A DNA stretch of 64,000 nucleotides from Pollenia angustigena (taxonomy: Eukaryota; Arthropoda; Insecta; Diptera; Polleniidae), in assembly GCA_930367215.1 (NCBI GenBank), contig OV884057.1:109579284-109643283 (forward strand), in the 5' to 3' direction. Under the pieces are notes generated by a model, which searched no databases, was not told where the DNA came from, and saw only the letters and a list, made by a program, of their open reading frames with translations. The position numbers were made by a program, and so were the translations under genes. This document shows positions 1 through 11,209 of the stretch, one piece after another. Position 1 is the first letter of the stretch, and each line of letters begins with the position of its first letter.

Positions 1-204
1 CACGGAGCATCTGAGCGATTTAAAAATTTACTAACACCATCTGAGGCAGTCGTAACTAATGGGATTTCTCTTCTTTCCATATTTGTAGATCCAGCGGTTT
101 GAAAAGGCGAGCGCTAACTTCAGACGGAAGATGGAGCAGGAGCAAGCGAAAGGGCGAAGAACCATATTCCTGGAGGAAGACGACATTCCCAGCTGTAGTA
201 AAAA

Positions 205-1443
205 TTGCCGGTCGCGGCCCCGCAAACCGACCCCAGCCAAGCATCGTCCGAAGCCAAAGAAGGTACACTCGCCCCCACAATCGAGGCCGATAGCCAAGAA
301 GGCACGCTATTATCGTATGTCCACCCAACAAAGAGACAACAGTCCTTGTTTTGTACCCAATGCCGAGGGCCCCAGCAAGAAAGAGACGGCCCAGAGAAGA
401 AGAGAAACAACAGCCGCAGAAGGCCCGGGCAGCAATTCCCTGACATCATCACCAGAAGCGATGAGGAAGAAATCCCGGTAGCTCCTCCGGCGGCTCCTTC
501 GGCCGAGAATGGGGAAGCAGGGGAGATGGATCTAGGGGACCTTTTCCAAACCGATGATGAACCCCTCTTAGAAGAGATATACAGAAGCTTCTTCGGGTTT
601 CAAGATACCACCTTGAGCGTACGGCCGCCAGCACAACCTTCACCCCTTCCACCCCGTTCCCCACCGTCCCTGGACTCCGACAACGAGGAGTACCGTCCGC
701 CAACCCCCACGCCCAGGAAAGGTCTAGGATCCTGGGAGATCAAGGACGCTACGTATCGTCACCTGGGGTATCAGTGTTTTGAGAGAAAGCTAACCGTAAA
801 GTTATTAGTGCCGTTCACCCAACCAGTGCCAGAGATTGAGGAAGGAAAACGGGTGGAGGACAGCACCATGCCGGAAAGTGGCACCGTCGTCCAGACTATC
901 GAGCTGGAGGTAGCAACTCCGTTGACCCCGGCCCCAGCTAGCCGAGAAGGGAGCGACATTCCTACCACTCCCGGCCGAGGATGGTATGCCGCCTTTGCCA
1001 GACAGAACACAAGTCCAACAGTCGCACGCACACCAGTCGGCAGAAAATCATCATCCGGTCCATCATCAGCGGCCACACATTCCTCAACCACGACACCATC
1101 ATCCACCGCGGCACGGTCGACCACATCGACACCATCAGCAGCCTCACTCACCTCGACACCGCCGGGTACCCCAGGACCATCGTGCCAGTCGCAGTACAGC
1201 GGTATCATTATATCACCGGCCGGGCGGAGTTTCACGCCACCATTGCCGAACAGCCCTAAAGAAATCCACCTCAGCCAGTGTTCAACCGAACTGCAGAATC
1301 GAATTCAGGCCAGTCGCGAGAGGAAGAAAAAACATCAGCAGGTGCGAGTTTTGGAAACCGTGGATGGTCAAACCTTTCGGGTCGTGATTGCGCGCAGCGG
1401 TAGAGTACGTGTTTTATGGGTCCAACCAGCAGCTACCGTCTGA
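205..1443 (+). CDS. unknown 3'-terminal ORF of an LTR retrotransposon, 412 aa
   Basis: I do not recognise this protein. It is open for 412 codons and its TGA stop directly abuts the purine tract before the 3' LTR, so it is the last ORF of the element. The N-terminal half is acidic and rich in Pro, Ser and Glu; residues about 265-330 are a low-complexity Ser/Thr/Pro/Ala stretch; the C-terminus (about 345-412) is basic, with a run of Lys/Arg (RERKKKHQQ) followed by a short Val/Arg-rich beta-like segment ending in VLWVQPAATV. No signal peptide, membrane segment, zinc knuckle or protease motif is visible, so an envelope role is unlikely. A second frame opens at 131 with a strong context (A at -3, G at +4) and runs to 481; a frameshift within 205-481 may separate the true start from this ORF. 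Codons are GC-rich, unlike the neighbours. Confidence 0.55.
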   Translation: MPVAAPQTDPSQASSEAKEGTLAPTIEADSQEGTLLSYVHPTKRQQSLFCTQCRGPQQERDGPEKKRNNSRRRPGQQFPDIITRSDEEEIPVAPPAAPSAENGEAGEMDLGDLFQTDDEPLLEEIYRSFFGFQDTTLSVRPPAQPSPLPPRSPPSLDSDNEEYRPPTPTPRKGLGSWEIKDATYRHLGYQCFERKLTVKLLVPFTQPVPEIEEGKRVEDSTMPESGTVVQTIELEVATPLTPAPASREGSDIPTTPGRGWYAAFARQNTSPTVARTPVGRKSSSGPSSAATHSSTTTPSSTAARSTTSTPSAASLTSTPPGTPGPSCQSQYSGIIISPAGRSFTPPLPNSPKEIHLSQCSTELQNRIQASRERKKKHQQVRVLETVDGQTFRVVIARSGRVRVLWVQPAATV

Positions 1444-1776
1444 AGAGGGGGGGTAATGTAACGACAAAAGTCGCTGCCCTCGTTTTTGCCGACACCGTTG
1501 AAGTATTGTTTTTGTATTTTTATTATTTGTATATTATTATTATTATTAATGCATAATATTATTTTTGGTTGTTTATTTTGTAAGTTGCATTGGAAATGCA
1601 AATTATATGAATTTAATTAAGTTGTTTGTATAATTTGAATGTAACGGAAAAATGTATGGTAGGGCCACCTAGCGTAAATCTGATGTTACATGCCGAGTAT
1701 GAAAATACACCCCTGTCGTGGTAAAAAAAAAAACCACACACAGCCGGTTGACCATGGTGAGTAGTGTCAGTCATGG

Positions 1777-1784
1777 TATATAAG
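1777..1784 (+). promoter_or_regulatory. TATA box of the LTR promoter
   Basis: TATATAAG inside the LTR, with an arthropod initiator-like TCAGTC at 1807-1812. The spacing fits a pol II core promoter; the transcription start would lie near 1808. Confidence 0.6.
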
Positions 1785-2134
1785 GGTGTGTTTTCATGCA
1801 GTAGAGTCAGTCGGCTACCAGCTAGCAAGCGGGTAAGAACTACCACTGTCGAGGAGATTACATTTCCCTCAGTGTTTATTTCTTATGCGAGTGCTTAAAA
1901 AGCCAACTAGTGCGTGAAGTAGGCAAACCAGAGGTAACACTTCTAGTTCCACTACCGTGGCCACACAACCGAAGCGACTTCGAACGTGGGCCCTTCACCG
2001 CCAGTTGACCGTTTAAGTGCGTCCGTGACAGTGGTGTGCAGGGAGATTACATTTCCCCAAACGCTCATTACTGGCTCCGTGCGCAGCGTGGTTGTGTTTT
2101 GTGTAGTTAAGTACATTTGTGATTGTAACGTGTA

Positions 2135-2140
2135 AATAAA
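2135..2140 (+). terminator. polyadenylation signal of the LTR
   Basis: AATAAA, 115 bp before the LTR end and about 330 bp after the inferred start, so it would mark the end of the R region. Confidence 0.5.
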
Positions 2141-2298
2141 GTTACGGTTTATAACGTTTGTAACCGGCCGTCTTTCATTTGAAGTGGGCATACGACTTCG
2201 ACACTGGCCCGATGAGCTGCCCCAGCACCCAGCAAAATAGTGTCGTCACAGTGTGTGGTCGGAAGATAATTCTAGGGAGGCTTCAACATGAATCGTTT

Positions 2299-2877
2299 CT
2301 ATGGGAATGTTTTTAACCACGCCGAAATCGATGACATCCGGTATTTTTTGATGATAAGTGGTTGTCCGCTCGCTACCACATTTAAATCCATTTTAGAAAT
2401 TGTGTTAAATAAAACACGACCCTTTGGCGTTATAAGTCGCGACCCCCAGAAGGTATGTTTAGCGTTATAATCGCCAGCGGCTAGGAAACACGGTCCTAAT
2501 GATTTAAAATATTTATAATATTGGTCCTCCGATATTGAAAATCTAGGCGGAGAGTATAACGATGAAATTACTAGGTTTCTATTTAATTCCTCAACGCAAA
2601 TGTTCGTTGCTTGGAGATAATCTTCACGATGATCACACATTAGATAGTGTTTGACTCGGGTTTTTATTAAAATGGCAGAACCTCCACAAGCTCTATCTCG
2701 TGGGTCCTTGGTATCATATAGTATATAACCATTTATTTTAAACGTATTTCTTGAGGTCAAATGAGTTTCAGAAATCATCATGACAGCAATTTGTTTATTT
2801 TTAAGAAAGTATTCTAATTCATTTTTATGTTGGCGGATGCCGTTTGCGTTCCAAAAACAAATTTTTAAACAGTTCAT
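2299..2877 (-). pseudogene. Jockey ORF2, APE-type endonuclease domain (copy A)
   Basis: The translation opens with the typical Jockey start (LKICFWNANGIRQHKN) and carries the endonuclease motifs: Asn of WNANG, the catalytic Glu in ISETHL, and the Asp/Asn of AGDYNAKHTFWGS. This enzyme nicks target DNA to prime reverse transcription. The ATG overlaps the ORF1 stop as ATGA (2874-2877), the classic coupling of the two ORFs. Relative to copies B and C a deletion just after VASGQP shifts the frame, so the last dozen residues are not homologous; further on the ORF is cut off by the LTR at 2250. Confidence 0.85.
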
Positions 2878-4378
2878 GGTTTGTTAAGTACAGCTTGCAA
2901 TAACATCGATTGCATTCTAAGCATTTCCTGCATCATATTACCCATTGTGTTCGTAAAATTATTTACTGTTTGCACTAATGTTTCCATGGTTTTTTCTAAA
3001 CGACTTAAATTAGAAACCGGAGTTTCATCATTACTTGGCGAGGCACCTTGCATTGGCTGATGGTTTGATTTTAGGACGTTAGCGTAAGAGGTTCTGTTAT
3101 GACTAGGCTGGGGGGCTTGAATTGCATTTGTGTTTACTTGATTTGCAACCTGCATTTGAGGGGTATTTGTTTTCGGTCCAACCGTTTGCTTGACGATATT
3201 ATATACAGGGCATCCTCTATAATTCGCAGTGTGATTACCGCCACAGTTGCTACATTTTTTTACGTTGGGGTCGGTTTTAGACTTATCGCAAGAAACTGTA
3301 CCGTGTAGTTCACCACATACTACGCAGACAGGGGGTAAGTAGCAGTATGCCTTGGTATGGCCAAATTCTTGGCAATTTAAGCACTGAACAGGTCCATTTT
3401 TTTTGTGCGGCTCTTCTATAGTTATTCTTCTGTAGAGAATATATTTTAAATTGTAAATAGGATGTGTTTCGTTTTTTTAAGTTTTACGTCGCCGGGTTCA
3501 AACTCCACTCGAAAAAGTGGTTGGGGAATTTTTTCTCTATTTTTAATATTTACTACATGTGTTACCTTGAAGCCTTTTTCTTCTAGGAATGTTTTAACCT
3601 CTTCTGGGTCCACACATGAGTCAATACCCTTAATCACTACCTGTAGACCTTTACTGCTTTTCAGTTGGTAGGTATAGAAGTTTTTTTTCAAGCGTTTCAA
3701 AGTTGTTTACTATTTTGCGAAAATCATTCTCATTATTGACTTGTATTTTTGTCTCGTTTATACTTCCACGCTTAATAGCCGCTACGTAAAACGAATTTTC
3801 ACCTATCACCGATATCAAACTCTTTATGAGCTCATTTGAATTTTGCTCCCTTAGATATATCGGAGGAGGCTTGGATGGTTTAATGACGTTTGGTGCTTCA
3901 GAGGATTCATCCTCCAGAATTGCAAAACGATTTTGAGTATTTATTTTATCAAAAGATGGTACTTTTGAGGCCGAAGCAACTGCTGCAGAGGTAGGGCTGC
4001 GTCCCCGTTTAAGCACTGTTATCTACCTGTCCATAGCAACTTGTACTGTAGGCTTCTGACAACTTTTTAGAGGGGGGTTTTCCATTGCATTTGTGTTTGA
4101 GTTCATGGTATCATTTCCCACTAAATTTGTTTTTGACGTCACGGCAATACTTGCTGGGCTGGCAAATCTAGTTGTATTTTTTTTAATGAGTCACTATCCA
4201 CTGTTTTTGTAAACACCGAGGGTGATAGGGAACGTGTTCGAGTTATTGGTTTAGCCGTTAAATAGTTTATATTGTTTTGTTTTGTTTTATTTATTTCTGC
4301 ATTATTTTCATTTGCATTAACTAAAACGTAAACGTTTCTTTCATTTTGTCTTAGTGTTGTTTCACTGTTCGTACTCAT
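2874..4378 (-). pseudogene. Jockey ORF1, gag-like nucleic-acid-binding protein (copy A)
   Basis: Reads from ATG at 4378 to TGA at 2874. The middle (3480-3650) matches the PRE_C2HC domain that precedes zinc knuckles in insect ORF1 proteins. Then come three Cys/His knuckles at 3200-3400: CLNCQEFGHTKAYC, CVVCGELHGTVSC and CSNCGGNHTANYRGC. ORF1 protein binds the element RNA. At least two small frameshifts break it, one in an A-run near 3690 and one near 3470; correcting them by eye joins the three frames. A further break lies between 4017 and 4138. Non-functional as read. Confidence 0.8.
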
Positions 4379-4534
4379 GCAGAGAGTTGTTTTTGTTTTT
4401 TACCGTTTTGCTTTGCTCTTAATATTTTTATTCACCCCTATCGTAAATAATTTTTCCCTCGTAATTTTTCCCCTTTTCACATATTTGCGATCATGAACAA
4501 CTCCCATGAAAAATTGTAATTCAAAGGAGAATAA

Positions 4535-7244
4535 TTTTTTTTTTTTTTTTTTTCATTATTTATTTATTGAATCTTCATATATGAAAATATGAACTAACAA
4601 TAATTAATCAAATCTTAACCTAATGCTTTATTTTATGTCCTGCCAGTGCCAGACAAAAATTTTCTTCATCACGGGTTCTGTTCACATATGTAGGTGTTTA
4701 TCGCTCATCTTAATGGGTAAGTGCTGCAGTGTCTCTTCTTCTTAGGCGATAGTGGCCGCTATCATTTAAAATATTTCGTGCTAGTGGATTTGGGTGCAAC
4801 TCTAGCCTTTTCAAATATTTTACCGCATACTTCGTTATAATAGTCCTTACCAGGGGCACATTGAGATCCTTGTGGATATTTGAGTTTTTAACATACCAAG
4901 GGGCAGCTGTAATTATTCGAAGAAGTTTATTTTGGCGCCTTTGAATTTTTTCGATATTTGAGGCCGAGGCAGTGCCCCATAGTTGAATACCGTAGCACCA
5001 TATTGGCTTTAAAATAGCGTTATAAAGTAGTAGTTTGCAGTCGAGACTAAGAACAGAATTTCTTCCAATAAGCCAGTTAATTTGAATTGCTTTTAGTTTC
5101 ATTTGGGTTAATTTTGCATCTATATGGCATTTCCATGTTAAACGCCGATCTAGATGAATACCGAGATATTTGACATGCGATTGTTGAGGCACTAGTTGAT
5201 TATTGATTTTAATAGGGGGACATGTTTCCCGACGCAAGGTAAATGTTATATGTACGCATTTTTGCTCATTGACCTTTATTCTCCATTGTTTAAACCACAG
5301 TTCTAGTTGAAATATATGATTCTGCAGGTATCGAGATGCTTCACGACTGTTCTCGTGTACGCTTAGAAAAGCTGTATCATCAGAAAAAGATTAGGTTAGG
5401 GTGTGATTGTTTGTTGGCATGTCCGAGGTATATATAAGGTAAAAAAGTGGGCCCAGGATGCTTCCCTGAGGGACTCCAGCTTCAATTGGCTGAGGAGAAC
5501 TTAAAAAATCGCCTTCTTTAATAATAAATTTTCGACCGACCAGGTAGCTTTCTAACAGCTTGTGTGTATTAACCGGTAGGTTTAGCTTCAACTTATGTAA
5601 CAAGCCTACATGCCAGACTTTGTCAAAAGCTTGAGAAACATCTATGAAAAGAGCGGAGCAATATTTTCTTTCTTCAAAGGCTTTTCTTATGGCGTTTACT
5701 ATCCGATGGGTTTGTTCAATTGTGCTATGCTCTCTTCTGAAGCCGAATTGATGATTGGGTATACACCCACTGTCATTTAAAATTGGGGTTAATTTTGACG
5801 CTAAGAGCTTCTCAAACAGCTTTGATATATTAGATAATAAGCTAATAGGCCTATATGACTCAACTTTTGTGTGATCTTTTCCTGGCTTTGGTATCATCGT
5901 TATTAAGGAGACCTTCCATTCTTGAGGGTAGTATTCAAGTCGTAAAATAGCATTAAAAATATAAAGAATAATTTTCTTTGCTATGCGAGGTAGCTCCAAA
6001 AGCATTTTGTTACTGATTTTATCAATACCAGGTGCCTTCTTGGTGTTTAATTCACAAATAGCCCTTTCTAATTCCCTTATCTCAAATCTTAGGGGGATAG
6101 CTGCTCTAACATTAACAGGCGGCAACTCGTGCGCTGTATCGTCAGGTATATTTTGGGTAAATACGTTTTTCAAATGATTTACAAACAGGTTTCCTTTTTC
6201 ATTATCATTTCTTGCCCAACTTCCATTCAAGTTTCTTAATGGTGGTTTCGAGATAACTGGTCTTTTGAGGTTTCTAGCTGCTCGCCATAATGAGTAGCCT
6301 GATTGTGGAGTTGCATCCAAGTCCTTAAGATATTTTTCTACGGAAGCCGTTTTCTGAGTCTGCAGTAATTTTCTTAGCCTTTTTGTACACTCTTTTAATT
6401 CATTTTTAAGTTGAGGGGATCTTTGCAATTGCCATTCTCTTCGCACTCTCCTTTTTTCATTCAAGAGGCGCTCGACATCTGCAAAATATATTTTGTTATA
6501 ATTGGTTTTTTTGAGGGTTTTGCTGGAATGTTGAACAGCTAGTTTAAGATAACTGTCAAAATTGACAATAGAGAGATCCACATTTTCCGGTGTGCTAAGC
6601 GGAATATTTTCTGTGCAATGGGTACTGAGATATTTTTTATATTTTAACCAGTTTATTTGTGTAGCTGTTGTCGCTATGTAACCAGAGGGAGATACGATTC
6701 TATTGGTGTTTGTTATAGTAACTATTGTAGGTGTGTGATCAGAGGATAATTCTAACGAAGGTTCAACTTGAATCGTTTCTGTGGGGATGTTTTTAACCAC
6801 TCCGAAATCGATGACATCTGGAATTTTTTGCGGATCAGCAGGCCAATATGTTGGTTGTCCGCTCGCGACGACATTTAAATTCATTTTAGAGATTGTATTA
6901 TACAAAACACGACCCTTTGGTGTTATAAGTCGTGAACCCCAGAAGGTATGTTTAGCGTTATAATCGCCAGCAGCCAGGAAACAGGGCCCCAATGACTTAT
7001 AATATTTATAATATTGGCTTTCTGATATTGCAAATCTAGGTGGTGAGTATAAGGATGAGATTACTATGTTTCGATTCAGCTCTTTAATACAAATGTTCGT
7101 TGCTTGGAGATAATCTTCACGATGATCACACATCAGGTAGTGTTTGATTCGGGTTTTTATCAAAATGGCAGAACCTCCACAAGCTCTATCTCGAGGGTCC
7201 TTGGTATCATATAGTGTATAACCATTGATTTTAAACGTATTTCT
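4535..7244 (-). mobile_element. Jockey-clade element, copy B, 5'-truncated
   Basis: Minus-strand element whose poly(A) tail is the T-run at 4535-4553. It matches copies A and C up to 7244, where homology stops inside the endonuclease domain: a typical 5' truncation from incomplete reverse transcription. It contains ORF2 only. A convincing target duplication was not found. Confidence 0.85.
4710..7244 (-). pseudogene. Jockey ORF2 endonuclease/reverse transcriptase (copy B)
   Basis: About 845 codons in a single frame from 7244 to 4710, broken only by one TAA at 5388-5390. Endonuclease motifs come first (AGDYNAKHTFWGS), then the RT domain: IPKPGKDHTKVESYRPISLL, HQFGFRREHSTIEQ, the catalytic FIDVSQAFDKVWH, and AGVPQGSILGP. 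The normal F/YADD active site reads FSDD here, right after the stop codon, where copy C has FADD. The C-terminal part (4710-5237) has the usual Jockey tail. It lacks the first part of the endonuclease through 5' truncation. The best-preserved ORF2 of the family in this window, but not able to act. Confidence 0.85.
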
Positions 7245-7525
7245 TATTCTTATTAACTTTTTAACCCTAAATATTCGATTTATAGGAGGAGCTACTTAAA
7301 TACATGATCTGTTCCCTAGCGAAAATAAAGTGAGAAACTCTAAGGGAAATGTGAACAAATTACGAGGGAAAAAGTTTTTCACGATAAGGGGAAATTTTTC
7401 CCGTGAACATTTTTTTACGTTATTATTCTCCTTTGAATTACATTTTTTCATGGGAGTTGTTCATGATCGCAAATATGTGAAAAGGGGAAAAATTACGAAT
7501 GAAAAATTTTTCACGATAGGGGTGA

Positions 7526-8785
7526 TTACTTATTTTTAAGCGTCCATTCGCTGCTTATATTAAAAAGTCAAATGTGATTAATTGATAGTTCAAATCGTAT
7601 TCGGGTTTAAAAATACACGTCTGTATCACAACAAAGCACAAACCAAGGTTAGTGAGCAAATTTTTCGTTTGTCTTTATAAATTGTTTTCTTGATGACATC
7701 TTGAAAGTAAATTGCTCAAAAATTGAATGCAGCCTACGTCACAGCTTTCAATTTATGTAAATTTTGACAAGCAGTATGTATATGTAAAAGACTATCAAGA
7801 ACTTGACCGTGTGGCCGCAGGGTAAAAGAGAATAAACATAATTTTGACATCCAAACAGTGATGTTAACCATACGGTTAACACCCTTTTTTATGGTAATTT
7901 GGAGCCCCAAAAGGTAGCAAGGTAATTTCGTTTAAAATACGGTAATATCAAGATTTGGGTTTTTGATATTCATATACATACTTACATATCGTCACCTAAA
8001 AGACGAACCTATCTGCAGTTTTCAAAGGTTTACAGGAGAGGGAAAAAACGTTATAAAATTGGAATTATTAACGATATTGAAACGAAAATTACACATTTTG
8101 ATTAAAATGAAACCAGTAATATATATCGGTTGAGAAAATTTAGTTTTTTCTAATCACAGCTTATGTTATGACACTTAGGTTTTTTGGAATTGTGAAAATC
8201 TGAAATCAAATAACCTATCTGCAGAACTAATTAGTATGAATAAATAAAAATTTCTTTACACATGAATATTATATACATTAAATAATTACAGTAGTAATTT
8301 CTTTTACTGGTTTAAGCAAAAACAAGCACTTAATGTTTGTTTAAATTACACTATTGTTACGAAACCTCCCTTTCATCTTAGACTAGTGATTCCACCCCAA
8401 CTAGCTCATCCATTTTTCGTGGGGTCTCAACCCGCAACACCTAGTCACTGTTTCGCATAACAATAAAAATTAAATATAAAATTCTAAATCCTACCATATT
8501 ACGATTACCAACACTCATGGGACAGATGAACTTCCCAGACACGTCGTCCTCCCAACCGAAGCCATTTATATATATCCTTAATGACACCCAAGTCCACTAA
8601 GGACCTACTCTTCCAACTCACCAAGTTTCCATCATGTCCTTTCCTTTTTTTTTCAACCACTTCGCTTCAAGCCACTACGCAAATTTACCAACACATATTA
8701 GATTTTCATTTAACATCAATACATTATTTAATAAAATATACTTATATCTACTTATTCTACAGTGGCTTCTACATATTGTTTTTAT
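7526..8785. other. AT-rich stretch without recognisable genes
   Basis: No coding homology found. Small features only: a palindrome GTTAACC-ATAC-GGTTAAC at 7863-7880, and a short block near 8355-8470 that starts TGTTACGAAAC and ends GTTTCGCATAACA, possibly the ends of a decayed small element. The short open frames at 8581-8895 are low-complexity and not supported. Confidence 0.5.
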
Positions 8786-9613
8786 ACCCTTCACCACAGG
8801 TGGAAAAGGGTATATATAAGTTTGTCATTCCGTTTGTAATTTCTGCAATATTGATCTTAGACCCTATAAAGTATATATATTCTGGGTCCTTATGAGGAGA
8901 GAAGTTGATTTAACGATATCCGTCCGTCTGTCCGTCTTACGTTTGATATGTGTTTTTCGGAGACTCCAGACATGATAGCGGCTACGTTGTTTTACATTTA
9001 TGTCACATATAGTCCACCATTTCTTGCTATTGAAATTCAGCCAGATCGGTCCAACAATGGCTGAGATATGACCAAAAAACCACGACTGCCTCTAATTTTT
9101 CCAAAAAATCCCTTGTGGTTGTTGTATTTTTATTACTTTTTTCTGAATATCTGGAGAACGGCAAGAGCCAAAGCTTTAAAATTAGGTACAAACATTTAGG
9201 TTATAAATATACACCATCCTACAAAATGTGGGCGGGATTGGAGAAGTAGGCGTTCAAAAAGTATTAAAAATTGTATATAAAACTGATTTTTTTGACTGTA
9301 ATATGACCTATGGTTACGCCTTATATATCAGAAGATCGGAAATTAATAATAGAAAATGTTTTCTGAAAATCTCGGGAAAATCGGTTCAGATACGAAAAAA
9401 GTTATGACCAAAATATTAATTTTTTTTGAAAAATACCCATTTTCAGGAACCATAGATCTTCCCGAGTCCACGTTTTATAGCCAAAATAACTAGAAAATTT
9501 CTTCTTTAACACGTCGGTATATAAATCTGTCAAATCGGTTAAGAAATAGCAGAGTTATGACCAAAATACTGAAATCCCAAAAATTACTCTTTTTTATAAT
9601 TAAGTTTGTTTTT
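8786..9613 (+). repeat. dispersed TATACCC-type repeat, copy 1
   Basis: Starts ATACCCTTCACCACAGGTG, continues with CCCTATAAAGTATATATA and TCCGTCCGTCTGTCCGTC. This pattern is familiar from non-coding repeats scattered through fly genomes. No ORF. It runs straight into a second copy that starts with the same motif at about 9614. Confidence 0.6.
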
Positions 9614-9689
9614 TATACCCTTCACCGAAGGTCCTACACCCTATAAAGTATGTATATTCTGGGTCCTTATGCAAAGCGAAGTTCAAATC

Positions 9690-10908
9690 CGGTTGTCGTC
9701 TCTTCTTCCTATCCCCTCACCCACCCTTCGTATTTGTTTACAAGCATAATGCCCAATATGATTTTCGTTATCACCCTTCTTTATTATTTCATATATTTAA
9801 CGAAACAGCTAAATTATTCCAGGATCCAGATGTATGCTGATGATATACAGGTCTACCTCGATAGCTCTAAAGATTCCATCATCACTAGAGTTACAGATCT
9901 TAACACCGATCTAAACAAAATTTTCCTGTGGGCGACTGCAAATGGTTTACGAATTAACCCTAAGAAGTCAAAATGTATAAATATTTGTAAAAATTCGGTC
10001 AAAATTGAGTCTAGAATTGATGTTTTTCTGGGTGGCAGCAAAATTGATATTGTAAATTCTGCAAGAAATCTTGGAGTGGTTTTCAACAGTTCACTAACTT
10101 GGTCAGATCACATCAACCAAACATGTGGAAGAGTGTATAGTATGCTAAGGTGTTTATGGACTACACAGTATTGCACACCACCAAAAATAAGACTGCTCTT
10201 AGCTAAAACCTACCTACTACCAACTCTGCTGTATTCATCAGAAATCTTTACGGGCTGTAACTCAAAAGACACTGCTAAACTCAACACAACTTTTAACAAC
10301 ATTGTACGATACATATTCCGTTTGAAGAGATTTGATCATGTTTCTCAGTACTCCAGTCGCGTCTTTATGATTACCTTTAATAACTACTTAAAGCTTAAAA
10401 ACCTAGTCTTTCTGCATAAAATTGCAACATTAGAACAACTAAAATATCTGCATGACCGTTTAAGATTTATGAGGTCTTCAAGAGGAAATGGCATCATGCA
10501 AATAAGACATCGGGATACGTCGTCCGAGAGACAATTTTTCATACTAACTATCCGCATCTCGAACCAACTTCCTTTAAACTTGCAATCTATTAGCAACGCA
10601 AATAAATTTTAATTTTTACTTAATCAATTTTACCGAACGTAATCTGCTCTAATGTCATTCGTAACTTAATATTTTTTTTGTATATTAGTTTTTTAATTTT
10701 ATAATATTTTTTTTATATATTAATTTTTTATTTTATATTATTTTTCTGTTTTTTTAATATATAAGTTATTCTTTAAATTTATATACTTTTTTACGTGATT
10801 TCAACTTATTAAGTTTTATTGATATAACTTTTCTGATACTATAAATTATAAGATATTATGTCTTGTTGTATTGGAAATTCGAAATTTAATAAATACAGAA
10901 ATACAGAA
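9690..10908 (+). mobile_element. non-LTR retrotransposon 3' fragment (LOA-like)
   Basis: Contains the C-terminal half of a reverse transcriptase, a 3' UTR and an A-rich tail with repeats of AATACAG near 10890-10910. It is 5'-truncated and lies inside a dispersed repeat. The protein differs from the Jockey copies and resembles LOA-type elements; that assignment is from memory of family patterns. Confidence 0.6.
9765..10612 (+). pseudogene. reverse transcriptase C-terminal part, LOA-like
   Basis: An open frame (from 9650, but homology is convincing only from about 9765). It holds the catalytic MYADDIQVYL motif at about 9830-9860, then NGLRINPKKSKC and ARNLGVVFNSSLTWSDHINQ, all conserved in the palm and thumb of insect non-LTR RTs. 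The upstream fingers and the first catalytic Asp are missing, so it cannot be active. The same kind of C-terminal domain occurs at 62966-63538. The first ~35 residues derive from the flanking repeat. Confidence 0.75.
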
Positions 10909-11209
10909 ATAATTTTAACAAATAGAAACTAAAAACGATTTAAAAAAAATATTTACCAGTTATCGCTTTTTAAATTTCATTTATAATGAAGTTGTAAGTA
11001 TTGTAAATATGTATGTATATGTATATGTAAAAATTATTTAGTTGCTCTCTATTCTACTCGCACAATGGTGAAGGGTATATAAGATTCGGCACAGCGGAAT
11101 ATAGCACTCTTACTTGTTTTTTTTATCTTTTTTTTCCAATTAACTTGTTCACTCTTACTTATTCTCTCCTTCTTCTCCTTTTTTAATTCCTTTTTTTTAT
11201 AACAGATCA

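Larger units (their letters stand above)
1..2250 (+). mobile_element. LTR retrotransposon, 3' part (5' part lies outside the window)
   Basis: Seen: an internal region with a long ORF ends at a purine run (1444-1453, AGAGGGGGGG), followed within 3 bases by an LTR that starts TGTAACGACA and ends TGTCGTCACA, near-perfect inverted ends. Immediately after 2250 the sequence continues as Jockey ORF2 (compare 6730 and 31715 onwards), so this element inserted into Jockey copy A. The internal part is far richer in G+C than everything to its right. The second LTR, gag and pol are not in the window, so the family cannot be assigned; gypsy-like or BEL-like are both possible. Confidence 0.8.
1457..2250 (+). 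repeat. 3' LTR, 794 bp
   Basis: Begins TGTAACGACA and ends TGTCGTCACA; preceded by a G-rich purine tract. It contains a TATA box, an initiator-like TCAGTC 23 bases after the TATA box (1807-1812) and a polyadenylation signal, as expected for U3-R-U5. A 16-bp motif, GGAGATTACATTTCCC, occurs twice (1853-1868 and 2042-2057), about 190 bp apart. Confidence 0.85.
2251..4431 (-). mobile_element. Jockey-clade non-LTR retrotransposon, copy A (5' part)
   Basis: Minus-strand order is short 5' leader, ORF1 (gag-like), ORF2 (endonuclease), then the element is cut at 2250 by the LTR retrotransposon; the rest of ORF2 is outside the window. Sequence matches copies B (4535-7244) and C (29607-32753) closely. 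The exact 5' end is unclear because a 103-bp inverted-repeat arm begins at 4432. Confidence 0.85.
4432..7525. repeat. inverted-repeat element hosting Jockey copy B
   Basis: The 103-bp arm 4432-4534 is the inverse of 7423-7525, with about 92% identity. Outer ends are TCACCCCTATCG and CGATAGGGGTGA, like terminal inverted repeats. Jockey copy B starts exactly at the inner edge of the left arm. The remaining internal DNA (7245-7422) repeats part of the arm once more, degenerate (CACGATAAGGGG). No clean target-site duplication is visible. It may be a MITE or foldback element sitting just upstream of Jockey copy A. Confidence 0.55.
9614..11100 (+). repeat. dispersed TATACCC-type repeat, copy 2, split by a retrotransposon
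   Basis: The head (ATACCCTTCACCGAAGG, then CCCTATAAAGTATGTATA) lies at 9614-9690 and the tail (GGTGAAGGGTATATAAG, then CACTCTTACTTG) at about 11063-11100. The 1.2 kb between is a non-LTR retrotransposon fragment. The terminal TACCCTTCACC and GGTGAAGGGTA are inverted copies, so the family has inverted ends. Confidence 0.55.

Noticed and set aside
8581..8895. 104-codon ORF before the dispersed repeat
   Set aside because: Phe/Ile/Tyr-rich, runs into a non-coding repeat; not supported.
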